64,000 bases of DNA from Cichorium intybus (lineage: Eukaryota > Streptophyta > Magnoliopsida > Asterales > Asteraceae): positions 115,809,298-115,873,297 of the forward strand of contig CM042012.1 of NCBI GenBank assembly GCA_023525715.1. The letters are read 5' to 3'. Positions within the stretch are counted from its first letter, which is position 1, and each line of letters begins with the position of its first letter. The position numbers were made by a program, and so were the translations under genes. Of this stretch, positions 46,178 through 56,956 are shown piece by piece. The notes under the pieces were generated by a model. That model was not told the origin of the DNA, did not search any database, and was given only the letters and a program-made list of their open reading frames with translations.

Positions 46178-47456
46178 TGTTGAAAATACGATAACTGATC
46201 TCCACGAATAAGGTTTTTAAGCCGATTAATGTGTGACAGATATGTATTTTATCTATAATATGCGGAATAAATAAGAGTTGCGGAATAAATATAAACTAAA
46301 ACTAAGTTACTGAAAGCTGTAAATAAATAAAATAAAGCGGTAAATTTAATCTAGACAGTATTTAAATGGACAGAAAGCGGTAAATAAAGTAAATGTTAGA
46401 AGTTAGATGTTAGATGTAATAAACGCCATTATCAACGATAAAGTGTTTTTACAATAAATAAAAAGTTAGAAGTTAGAAGTTAGATGTCTCGGTTAAATAC
46501 AGTCCACATATGTTGTCGTTGTCACGGTTTAATTTGTATGTCTTGGATTTTTAGTACAATTGATTTATAAAGGTTTAAATAAATCAATAACAACACAGGT
46601 AAATTATTGGAATTATAATTTCAAAAGAACTTATCGATAGCAGATGAAGATGGTGATTTTCTTTGAAGCGTCGATTCTTGTTCTTTGCTCGGTTGTTCTT
46701 GCTGAAATGGTATTTCTTCGGTTTTGTGTTGATTTGGAGGTTGGATGTATTGGTGTCGGGTGGAGGTTTTGTTTGGTGTAGGGTAGAGGTTGTTTAGAGG
46801 TTTGAAGTTTTGGTGTCGGGTGGAGGTTGTTGTTTCTTGCGGTTATATGGTTTGATTCTTGTTGAAAGATTCAGAATTTTGAGTGTCTTGAGCTGTTTGG
46901 TCGTGGGTTTCTTTGAGTGTATATGAGTATATGTGTAAGGTCTTTTTGTGTGTTGTTAGAATGGCAAGGTGTGAGCTTCTTATTTATAGTTGCTGATGAA
47001 CAGCGTTCGCGTCGCGACCATAGGGTCCGTCGCGTCGCGAAGGTGCGTGTGTCGGGTTGCTTTTGGTCGGCCACTGGTTAGTGCGTTGTGTTGGTAGTCT
47101 CGCGGTTGAAAGGTTGGTGGTGTCGCGTTGAGGGCTTCGCGTCGCGACCAGACATCCCGTCGCGTCGCGATCGCTGTAGCGATCTGGACTTCTTTGTTTT
47201 CTCTTCTTCACGTCGCGACACCTGTGCCTGTCGCGTCGTGATTGCTGTAGCAGGGTGATATTTTTGTATTTTGCTCTTTGGTTCGTAGCATTACTTCCTC
47301 AGGTTTGGTTGTTTTCTCAAAGTTTCTCGGGTCTTGATTCATTCTTATTTTTGATCTCGAATTCACGCAACCTGAAATAAACTTATAATATTTGTTAGAT
47401 AAAAACAGTTCATCTTATTTCAGTGATGGTCACATACAAAAATATATTTTTCAACA
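46178..47456 (-). repeat. SIRE-like 5' LTR (right)
   Basis: 1279 bp, about 99.5% identical to the left LTR by eye, same TATA box (near 46984) and CGTCGCGAC cluster (47007-47240). Confidence 0.92.
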
Positions 47457-48248
47457 ATGATGACATGAATGTTAGTGAGGATAAAGACTCTATTTTTCTG
47501 GCAATAAATCATTAGACACTAAAGTACAATATGAAGTGACCAGTATCAACGATAACAAATGGGATCCTTTTTTAGCCAACTATGTGGTAACAATGAAGTA
47601 CACACCGGAAATGACGTAGTGTGTTACTGACCATGATCCAGCCATTCATTAGAATGATATGGTCCCGATGAAATGTATGAAGTTTGAGAATCTAAAGCAA
47701 CTAAAGTATTTAATAGCCAATTATGATGCTTCAAATGTTTATGGTATTTGGTACGAAAAGAATGATTTTACATGATTGATGGTAAAGGTGTGGATAAGGA
47801 GAATGACTTATTAGATTATAGGCCACTTGGATGGCTCAAAAATGTACCTTCCAATTGGAATCTCTTAATGATGCACACAACTATGCTAGGCAATTCGATT
47901 TAGGGTCTTTAGCCTTGTATCACTGGACATCCAAGTATTATGCAAAAGACATTTTAAAAAAGCCTCATATTAGTTATCATGGAATATAAGTTGGTATCAA
48001 AGAGAGGTTTAATATGAAAGTGAGTATGGATCGGTACATGAGACAAAAAATAGGCATTGGATGAAATGGAAGCTGCTTTATAAGAACACAATGAAAAGCT
48101 CTATAGATATATAAGAGAAATTAGAAGGTCCAATCTTGGGTCAATTTTTAATTTCAATGTTATTGTCATGCTTGATAGGAAGAACTATTTTAATAAACTT
48201 TATGCGTACTCGAAAAGGTTGAAAGATTGTTAGATTAAAGGTTGTAGG

Positions 48249-48450
48249 TGTTAACAAGTACAGGGAGAAATACAAAGAGTTTAGAGATAAAAGGCTTAAT
48301 TTCAGTTATTGATTTCTATCACCGCAAGAGTACATTTATAGCTATTACAAGACAATATAAAAAATACACTACTACCTTAGTGGGAAGAACATTACAGAAA
48401 ACATGGAGCAGGTTTAAGGGCACTACTATTAAAATACATATCTTTTAACA
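48249..48450 (-). repeat. Short-LTR Copia 3' LTR (left)
   Basis: 202 bp, minus-strand reading TGTTAAAAGATATG...CTTGTTAACA. Confidence 0.9.
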
Positions 48451-48453
48451 CTC

Positions 48454-51400
48454 CCCCTCACGTTGAATAATGGGATTTCCAAAATTCAACTGGATCAAAC
48501 ACCCTTTTAGGATTTTTCCGTTGACAGCTTTTGTCAGAATGTCAGCTAATTGGTCTTCTGATCGAACAAAAGGTAATTCAATGATTCCAGCTTCCAATTT
48601 TTCCTTGATAAAATGTCTGTCAACTTCTACGTGTTTCGTTCGGTCATGTTGTACAGGATTTTCTGATATTTGAATAGCAGCTTTGTTATCACACATAATT
48701 TTACTTGTGTCCTTTTGGATAAAACCAATTTCAGTTAATAGCTTCCGTATCCATAGAACTTCAGCTACTCCTCGTGCTATTCCCTTGAACTCTGCTTTGG
48801 TGCTAGATAAAGAAACTACTTTTTGTTTTTTACTTTTCCATGTAACCAGATTTCCTCCAACTAAGGTAAAATATCCAGAGGTTGACCTTCGATTTCCTTT
48901 GTCTCCTGCCCGTCTGCATCAGTGTAGAGTTGGATTTTTAAATGCCCGTTTGTTTTAAACAAAACTCCATGGTTGGCTGTTCCTTTGAGATATCTGAGAA
49001 TTCTCCAGACTGCCTCCATATGAGAAACCTGGGGTTGATGCATGAATTGGCTAACCACCCCCACAGCATATGATATATCAGGACGAGTATGTGAGAGATA
49101 TATCAATTTCCCCACAATTCGTTGATATCTTTCCTTGTCTGTTGATTTCGCCTCGGTTTCTATACATAGCTTTTGATTTATCATCATGGGAGTCTCTGCT
49201 GGTTTGTAATCAATCATTCCAGTTTCTGCTAATAGATCTAAAACATATTTCTTCTGGCAGATAAAAATCCCTTGTTTTGATCTTAAAACTTCAATTCCAA
49301 GAAAGTATTCTAGTCTCCCTAGGTCTTTCATTTCGAACTCTTGAAACAAATTCTTCCTTAGTTTTGTCATTTCCTCCTCATCGTTTCCTATAATTATCAT
49401 ATCATCAACATATATAATTAAATAGGTTATAAGGTTATTTCTTCGTTTAAGAAACAAAGTATGATCAGAGTTACTTTGTTTGAAACCATATTTTCTCATC
49501 GCTACAGTGAATCTTCCAAACCAAGCTCTGGGGGATTGTTTTAATCCGTAGAGGGATTTTTTAAGGCGACAAACTTCTCCTGGTTTAAAGTTCTCCGTGA
49601 AACCAGGGGGACTTCCATATAAACTTCTTCTTTTAGTTCTCCATGTAAAAAAGCATTTTTTACGTCAAACTGGTGTAATGGCCATCCTTCATTTGCAGCA
49701 ATGGAAAAAAGGACCCTAATTGTATCAATTTTTGCAACTGGAGAGAAAGTTTCAGCATAATCAATACCATAGGTTTGAGTGTAACCTTTGGCTACCAATC
49801 TTGCTTTATATCTCTTAACAGTACCATCGGGCTTATGTTTTACTGTAAAGACCCATCGACATCCTACCGGTCTCTTTCCAACTGGAATAACACATTTTTC
49901 CCATGTGTCATTTTTTAATAGGGCTTTCATTTCATTTTCCATTACGTCTTTCCAGTTCTTCATCTTCAAGGCTTGGTCTATGCTAGTTGGAGTTTCTTCA
50001 GAGTATAATGAGGCAACAAAGGCCCTTGCTTCTTGAGTTAAGTTTCCTTTTGCTATATTAGCCATAGGATATCTGGAACTTCGAGGTTTTCTTTCTCGAG
50101 AGTATCTTTTTGGAGGAATCCCTCTGTTACTTCTTGGTGGTAACACATATCTCTCAGTTGATTATTCCTGTACTGGTTCTTCTTGTTCTGTGTTAGTTTC
50201 ATGATCATCAATAACATCTGGAGAATCAGACATATATGGAGATTGAGTATTACTTACCTTGGATGTCAGGTTCGGAGATTGATCTGGGATGGCACTAGAG
50301 TTAGGATTGTTTGATTGTGTGGACGTGTCACATGATTCTTCTTGAGTGGACTCTTCTTGAGTATTGTGATTTTCTTTTGGTGTTATCTGAACATACTCTA
50401 ACCAACTTAGTGTGTCTGTATATTCTTTCTCCTCCTGACCACTATGTTGGGAGGTATAGTAGTATTCCGTTTCAAGAAAGTCACAGTTCATAGTAGTGAA
50501 CATATGACGGGTTTTTGGGTTATAGCATCTGTATCCCTTTTGGTGCATTCCATATCCGACAAACACACATTTCTCAGCACATGGGTCAAGTTTATTTCGT
50601 TGAGATTTGGGTATATGGACAAAAACGGTACATCCAAAAATCCTTGGTTCAAGTATAAGAAAAGAGGGAATTTTAATAAATTCGGATAGGGTTTGTAGTG
50701 GTGTTTTAAACTTGAGGATCTTGGTTGGTAGCCGGTTTATGAGATATGCTGCTGTGGCAAGGGCTTCAGGCCAAAAAAATTTTGGAACTTTTGATTCGAT
50801 TAAAAGAGCTCTAGTTATTTCTAATAAAAAACGGTTTTTTCGTTCAGCCACACCATTTTGTTCAGGAGTATGTAGACATGTGGTTTGATGTATTATTCCT
50901 TTTGACTCACAGAATTGTTTCATGGCTATGTTAACAAATTCCCCTCCATTGTCTGACCGAAGAATTTGGATAGTTTTTTGAAATTGGGTTTGGATCATGG
51001 TATGAAACATAGTGAATTTGTTGAAAACTTCTGACTTATTTTTTAAGAAATAAATCCAGGTTATACGAGTGCAATCATCCACAAATGATACAAAAACAAA
51101 GATTTTGTCCTCCAGATATTGGAGAGGGACCCCATACATCAGAATGAATAAGCGAGAAAGGAGCATCAACCCTGGTCTTATTTGGTTTAAAGGTTTGTCT
51201 ATGGCTTTTAGCTAACACGCATGTTTCACAAAGTGAGGGATTTTTTGAGGAAAACAACTTAGGAAATAGAGTGTGTAAATACCCCGTAAAAGGATGACCC
51301 AATCTTCTATGCCATATCCATGCTTCTCTTTCTGTTGTTCCATGAGCTAACATTGCAGTTCCATTTTGGGTCACTTCATCCACATAGTACAATCCTTGTC

Positions 51401-52374
51401 TCTCAGTGTCACGCTCAATGATCGCCCTCGTCCTGATATCCTGTAAGATACAAAAGGTAGGTTGCATTAGAACCGAGCAGTTTAGTTCTTTTATAACGTG
51501 GCTTATTGATAAAAGGTTTTGTGACAAAGAAGGGACATAAAGACAATTGGATAGTTTTAATGTAGGAGAAATCTCGATCATTCCTCCCTTTTTAACTTCC
51601 ATTTTTCCGCCATCTGCTGTTTGTATATACTTTCTTCGAGGTTCGGACAATGAAATAAGATCGGATATTTCATGAGTCATGGTGTCTGTAGCTCCACTGT
51701 CAAGTATCCATGTTTTATCCTGTTTACAAGAAAAAACCACATTTGCATTTCCTCCAATTTGTGGGTTTTTTATGCAATTTTCAAAACTTGTTTCCAAATA
51801 AGGAACAATAGAGTAAACATTGGAGTTATTTTTTGACATTTCTTTTTCTCCAGGGTTAAAATTAGAATTTTTGTAACTTGGATTTGGAATAAAAGTGGGC
51901 TGATCATTCCCGTGAACTAAAAAAAACCATCCTCTCCATCTTGATTTCTTCTTGCTGCTACGCCGCCGAAACCATCAACCACCCCGCTGCCGGAGAAGTT
52001 ACCGCCAAGGCTTCCACCGACGCCCAGGCTTCCGGTTCCCGCCGTCGAAGGATTGCGCCGGGTTGCGCCGGTTCCCGCCGCTGATGTCGATGGGTTGTTG
52101 TTGTCGCCAGGGTGTTGTTGTCGCCAGGGGGTTGCGCCGGTGGCTGCGCCATGTCGAAGGGTGCTCCATGGTGGGTGCTAGTGGCTGCGCCATGGCTTGC
52201 GGAAAGATCCGGCCAGGTAGTTACGCCGGTGGCTACGCCGCTGTTGCTTTTGTTGTCGGCGGTGGCTGCTCTCCTTGGTTCAGTCCCGTTCTTGCTTCCT
52301 TTTCTCTTTCCATCGGACCACCAATCGGGATATCCGACTAGTTTGAAGCACTGTTCTTTTGTGTGTTTTTTCAT
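48454..52374 (-). pseudogene. Copia gag-pol, broken by frameshifts and stops
   Basis: Pieces in order on the minus strand. 52374-51958 is the gag end, with HTKEQCFKLVGYPDWW, but the gag N-terminus and part of the zinc knuckle are gone. 51839-51075 holds protease (WILDSGATDTMTH) and the start of integrase (WHRRLGHP, CETC, HSDVWGP). 51169-50162 is the integrase core (FVDDCTRITW, LRSDNGGEF, NGVAERKNR), ended by an in-frame stop at 50162. 50146-49541 is RT (KARLVAKGYTQ, FDVKNAFLHGE), ended by a frameshift in a C-run near 49610. 49499-48861 has RT YVDD and the start of RNase H, ended by a second one-base loss near 48925. 48696-48445 is the RNase H end (MCDNKAAIQISENP, DQLADILTKAV). At least three frameshifts; not functional. 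Confidence 0.88.
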
Positions 52375-52593
52375 CCCGCTTCTTTGTTGAGTGGTTCATT
52401 TTTTTTCTTTGAGAAATCTGATCTATGGTTTTGTTTGGCTATGAATACTCCTCCGGTGGATTCGGTTTCGTTTGCGACGGTTCCCAAGATATTTTGGTGA
52501 GCCGCCTCCTTTCGGACAGAATTTGATGTATTAGTTTCTGACATTTTTGGTGGTGGATGATGAGCTAATTGAGGATCTTAGGCTCTGATACCA

Positions 52594-52795
52594 TGTGAAC
52601 AAGTACAGGGAGAAATACAAAGAGTTTAGAGATAAAAGGCTTAATTTCAGTTATTGATTTCTATCACCGCAAGAGTACATTTATAGCTATTACAAGACAA
52701 TATAAAAAATACACCACTACCTTAGTGGGAGGAACATTACAGAAAACATGGAGCAGGTTTAAGGGCACTACTACTAAAATACATATCTTTTAACA
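52594..52795 (-). repeat. Short-LTR Copia 5' LTR (right)
   Basis: 202 bp, about 98% identical to the left LTR. Bordered by the primer-binding site at 52579-52593. Confidence 0.9.
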
Positions 52796-53030
52796 GTAGG
52801 AGAGTGTAGGTAATGATGGATGTTTTCTTAAGGGGATATGTATGTATGAGTTTCTATCTGCAATTGGAAGAGACGCAAACCATCAGATGTTCCCTATATA
52901 ATGGGCTATGTTATATGTTGAAAACAAAGAAACATGGACGTGGTTTTTGGAATTACTAATTGAGAACAATGGGATGAATTTTGGGATAATTTTGACTTTG
53001 TTATCTCAACAACACAAGGTTTGCAAAATG

Positions 53031-54475
53031 TAACTATTTTTGCTAATTTTTTTAAACTATTTTACTTTTGTTAACTTTTTAATATATTTTGAATTTAACT
53101 GTTCACTTAAACAACTTGCTACCATAACGACAAAAATTGTGGATTTAAACAACATATATGTTACACTAAATAATAAAATATAACATAAATTAGTTAAACA
53201 TGTTAATACCACATGGACATGCGTCAACACCATAATTAATGACTTAAACTACATATATGTAATAGTTTGTTCACATAATTGTTGAGCAAAGTTTGGAGCC
53301 TAATCCGAACTGGAGCCATCCATGACAACCAAAGAGGATATGATGTCCAAAGCAACCAGAAACAGAGGCATGGCCAGCCAGTATTGTTGAGGTCTGCATT
53401 TCAGACAAGTCCAGTCTTTGTGTCAAGTGGGAGTTCTTCGCTCCGGTCAGATCAACCATGGCGGATCAGAATAAGAAGGAGGTGATCCTTTAGAAGATCA
53501 GCAACAGAAGGTTGAAACTGAAGGCATGAAGATTAGCTAGACCAAAGCCACTACTTCGTCCGGATCAGAAGTCATGTTCTTGCTTCTAAGGCAGACATTG
53601 AAGGCATCGAAGATAGACAACAAAAGTTAGTTAGTGACAAACTAGTTACCAGACTAAGGCGTGTGACAAAAGCAATTACTAGTCTAAATCAAGGAGTTGC
53701 GTCTGGGGAAGGCTTCATCAGTATCTCATGTAGACAGATGTTTACAGTGACAACAGTAGCTTGGGCTATGGTCACAGTGGTAAACATGCCAATTAGCAGG
53801 AGAATATGTAAAAGCAGTATCCTCAGACCAAAGCAAAGTTCAGACCGAAGAGTTCTTGACGAAAGAGTTAGACCTTGTTCGAAGTGAAGTTCAACAAATG
53901 TTGCAGAAGCATAGTCGAGCAGCAACAATCTCGTTCAAGGAAGCACTCGATCAAAGACCAACTGGGTGATCTCGGTCCAAGAGAAAGTCTTGGTCAGACC
54001 CTATGTGGTTCGGTCACATTCGCTGTTAGAAATATCTTGGGAACACGCACAGTATAGTACTTCCATCAGGCGGCAGCATGGGAGCTTGGAGTTATCTCTT
54101 CACCGACAGTAAAGTGACTAGATGCAGGGCTAGTTTGTCCTCTCCCACTTTCCCATCCAAGACTTGCGTGTTCAGCCTTCCATTTTTGGCTATTTATACA
54201 ATCTCAAATCTATGTTTTGTAGATATGTCCATATGCCTGAAACAAAGTGTAGTCATAGATTCTCTCTTGTAAATTCATTGAAGTTTATCAATAAAAGATT
54301 TCTCTCGTTTCTCACAGTAGATGTAGCTCGACTTGTTGTCGAGTGAACCCCTTTATATTCTTGTGTTTCTCAGTTTCAATTTTCTCGCATTACCCATTTG
54401 TCTTGATAGTCGAATAACGTTTTGTCGAAGTACTTGGCCGTGTTCGCTGGCGCATCCGCTGCTGCCCAACAATAA
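53031..54475 (+). other. Possible LTR-element remnant downstream of the MULE piece
   Basis: 53280-54020 is a moderately GC-rich stretch without a sustained ORF. From about 54025 (TGTTAGAAATATC) to about 54471 (CTGCCCAACA) the sequence looks like an LTR, with a TATTTATA box near 54192 and an AATAAAAG signal near 54292. No partner LTR and no target duplication were found. Could be a truncated non-autonomous element or an old gene 3' end. Confidence 0.35.
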
Positions 54476-56235
54476 TAACATTAACCCACCTTTTTATCCA
54501 TTTAGCTACCAAATTATCAATGTAATAATAACAAATTAATATTTTACTTGCTAAGTCGATGAAATGCTAAAAATGAGTTGTTTTTTATGAATGCCAACTA
54601 ACTTTAAATGACGTATTGGACCTTCTTTTCAATTGTATTAATGATCATTAAATATATCGAATTAAACTTTACAGTTTTGTAGGATAAATGTAGCATATTT
54701 TTGGGGAATGGAAGGGAACAAATATACCTTACTTTCCTCATGTCTATGACATATGGATCGTCTCAGGTAGTTGTCATCTATGCATTAGATAAAATTTTAT
54801 GTAAATATATTTTAAGATTTAAATGTAATAAACAACAACATACTTCATTTCTTTCTACTACAACATTATACTTTAATTTCTGTCATATCAATCCATTATA
54901 ATTTAGAAAATCTACAACATTAAAATATTGCACTTCCAAGTTATCCCTTTTTTAACATTGTACTTTCATAAACCTGCCCATTTATAATTGTTTTGATTTG
55001 GTGGATTTTTCAACAATCATATTTTGAGGTGTTATAATATACAAATCAATAAAAACGCATTGCCATTTTAATTATATAGGATTCAACTACTTTTCTTTAC
55101 AAAGTATCATATGTTGGATTCATGGATTATGCTACAGATATATTTATACACTATGTCTAAACTAATTGTGAAACAACTTATTTATAAGTTTCTATCTCTA
55201 TCAACATAGAATCCAATATATGTGATTTTAAAATGAATAATAATTTAAAGTTTTCTAACTAGATGATTTATAATTTTTTATTGATACTAAGTGGTTTTAA
55301 AATTAATTAACAACAATAATAATAACTAATAGTAGCGTAAAATTATAAATCACATTACTTTACCTTGAAAATAATTATTGATGTTTTAAATCATGACTAG
55401 AATAAAAAAATGGCAAAATAAGACAACTTTAAATTACTTAATAATAAGAATAGTTAAAAGATAACACTAAATCGAGTGTTATATTTATTTTGATTAAACC
55501 GCAAGCCGTTGATGGAGACTATTGAGTAATGTGATTCTAATATATTTTTATCTTATCATATCATTCAAAATAATTATAGTTCTATACATCAATTTAATGT
55601 AAGAATTATTATTTTATAGTTAATATCAACAAATATAGTTATTTTCAACAACAAATATTTTTCAAAATTTTAATTATATAACTTTAACTAGCTATTTGTA
55701 ACATCATCTCGAATAATTAACCTCTCAAAAACTTTTTAACTTTGTTATATCAGATTTTTATTAATCTTTTTTTGATGAAAAACCTATTGTTGTGAATTAC
55801 TCCAATAATTAACCTTTTAATTTTTTTAGAAATTAACTAGTTTTTCTTTATTTTCTTCATATGCTATATAAAATACTCTTAATTATATGGTTTTTCAAAT
55901 TTTAAGTCTAGTTCATATCATTGAAAAATAATATTAGTTAATATTAATATTTTAATAAAAATAATTAAATAACCTTTTGTGATACTATTTTTTTAATTTA
56001 TGGTATTTATGTCATTTTAAAAAAAATTAAAATTACTTATTTATGATATACATTTTTATAAAATACATTCAAGTCTATTTTATATATTTAATCAAATAGA
56101 TTATATAATAAAAAGGAAATTAATATCTAAATGTAATTAGGTTATAAAATAAATTATCATAAAATATAGTTACTGAAATAAACAAAACTAATAAAAATAT
56201 TAAAAAGATTAAAAGACTACTAAACTTATAAAAAA
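54476..56235. other. AT-rich intergenic DNA
   Basis: No gene or repeat family recognised. Very low GC throughout. Distal upstream region of the bHLH gene. Confidence 0.55.
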
Positions 56236-56763
56236 GGGCTAATAACATAAAAACCACTATAGTTTGGCCAAAATCCGGTTTAACCACTAAATTCTTTTTT
56301 GTTCTAAAAAACCACTAATACTTTCAAAAAAATTCGTAAAAACTACTTATATTTTAAAAAAGATACATTGCGACCACTATAACAAATAAAAGTCAAGATT
56401 TTATGCCGCCAACTCGGAACGCTTCTTACCCCCGTCACATTCAAAATTTAGTGGATTCACTTGGACACCCTATGCGTTCACAACGTGGCTGAAAAGCTGC
56501 ACTTACGAAGACTAAAATCACATGTAGAAAGCTTTATGTATCATTTTCACTGCAATGAAGTTCCAATATTTGCTTCAAATGTCTATAAGAAACTTTTCAC
56601 ATAATATTTCGATGAAAATAATCGTTAAAAGTTATAAAATAAAATGAACAGTGGTCAATATGAATTTTTTTGAAAGTATGAGTGATTTTTATAGAACAAA
56701 AAAAAATATAGTTGTTAAACCAGAATTTTAATCAAACTACGGTGGTTTTTATGTTATTAACCC
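56236..56763. mobile_element. Mutator-like MITE in the bHLH promoter
   Basis: 528 bp with long terminal inverted repeats of about 115 bp: GGGCTAATAACATAAAAACC at the left matches the inverted right end GGGTTAATAACATAAAAACC. The 9-bp flanks TATAAAAAA and AATAAAAAA form a target duplication with one mismatch, as for Mutator-like elements. No coding capacity. Confidence 0.8.
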
Positions 56764-56956
56764 AATAAAAAAAACTCTTACAAATTAAAAAGTTATAAAA
56801 TTGAAAATGCTGACACAAAATATAATTAAGAGTTTAGTTACTTACAATACCTTTTCGCATATCTAGAAAGACCCTTCTTTTGCTGTCTTTACTTTCACAC
56901 TCGGAAACCCCCTTCTCTATCTCTCGAACTTACCGGGCGTTGGTGTGGTCTCAAAA
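56764..56956 (+). promoter_or_regulatory. Proximal promoter and 5' UTR of the bHLH gene
   Basis: The stretch turns from AT-rich to a CT-rich leader (TTTACTTTCACACTCGG, CCCCCTTCTCTATCTC) just before the ATG at 56957. No unambiguous TATA box. Lies directly downstream of the MITE. Confidence 0.45.

Larger units (their letters stand above)
38518..47456 (-). mobile_element. SIRE-like Ty1/Copia retrotransposon
   Basis: 8939 bp on the minus strand. The LTRs 38518-39796 and 46178-47456 (1279 bp each) differ at about six positions by eye. The exact duplication ATGAT lies at 38513-38517 and 47457-47461. The primer-binding site, polypurine tract and a pol ORF with all catalytic motifs are present. The gag region lacks a recognisable capsid and zinc knuckle, and two in-frame stops interrupt the polyprotein. 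Pol resembles the SIRE/Maximus group (YIDSGCSKHMTG, YVDDIIFGST); lineage call from memory. Confidence 0.92.
48249..52795 (-). mobile_element. Short-LTR Ty1/Copia retrotransposon, inactivated
   Basis: 4547 bp on the minus strand. The 202-bp LTRs at 48249-48450 and 52594-52795 differ at four positions by eye (about 2%). The exact duplication GTAGG lies at 48244-48248 and 52796-52800. The primer-binding site (minus TGGTATCAGAGCC) and polypurine tract (minus GTGAGGGGGAGTG) are intact. The coding region has several frameshifts and stops. Lineage not assigned. Confidence 0.92.
38165..53030 (+). pseudogene. Mutator-like (MULE) transposase, decayed and split by two Copia elements
   Basis: Three pieces belong together. 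38165-38517 carries the plant MULE N-terminal (PB1-like) region, with GTDIDFAPMDFDKCHKFV at 38271 followed by a stop, then YYLVPEKSLALGLRVLAYDE and GRINLYTTHMHDD. 47462-48248 carries the DNA-binding part (CVTDHDPAIH, MKFENLKQLKYLIANYDA) and further blocks up to LKDC.IKGC. 52796-53030 carries the start of the catalytic domain (AIGRDANHQMFP, YVENKETWTWFLELLIE, LTLLSQQHK). Stops and frameshifts occur in every piece. The rest of the DDE domain and the SWIM zinc finger are missing. Copia insertions at 38518 and 48249 left duplications ATGAT and GTAGG inside the gene. Confidence 0.78.

Noticed and set aside
51952..52390. Plus-strand ORFs opposite the Copia gag
   Set aside because: Shadow of the GC-rich gag coding strand; Gly/Arg/Cys-rich with no motif.
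54025..54471. Solo LTR
   Set aside because: LTR-like, but no matching target duplication and no partner; kept only as a low-confidence remnant.
56945..56956. GTG start upstream of the bHLH ATG
   Set aside because: Not a eukaryotic start; the ATG at 56957 is the first Met.
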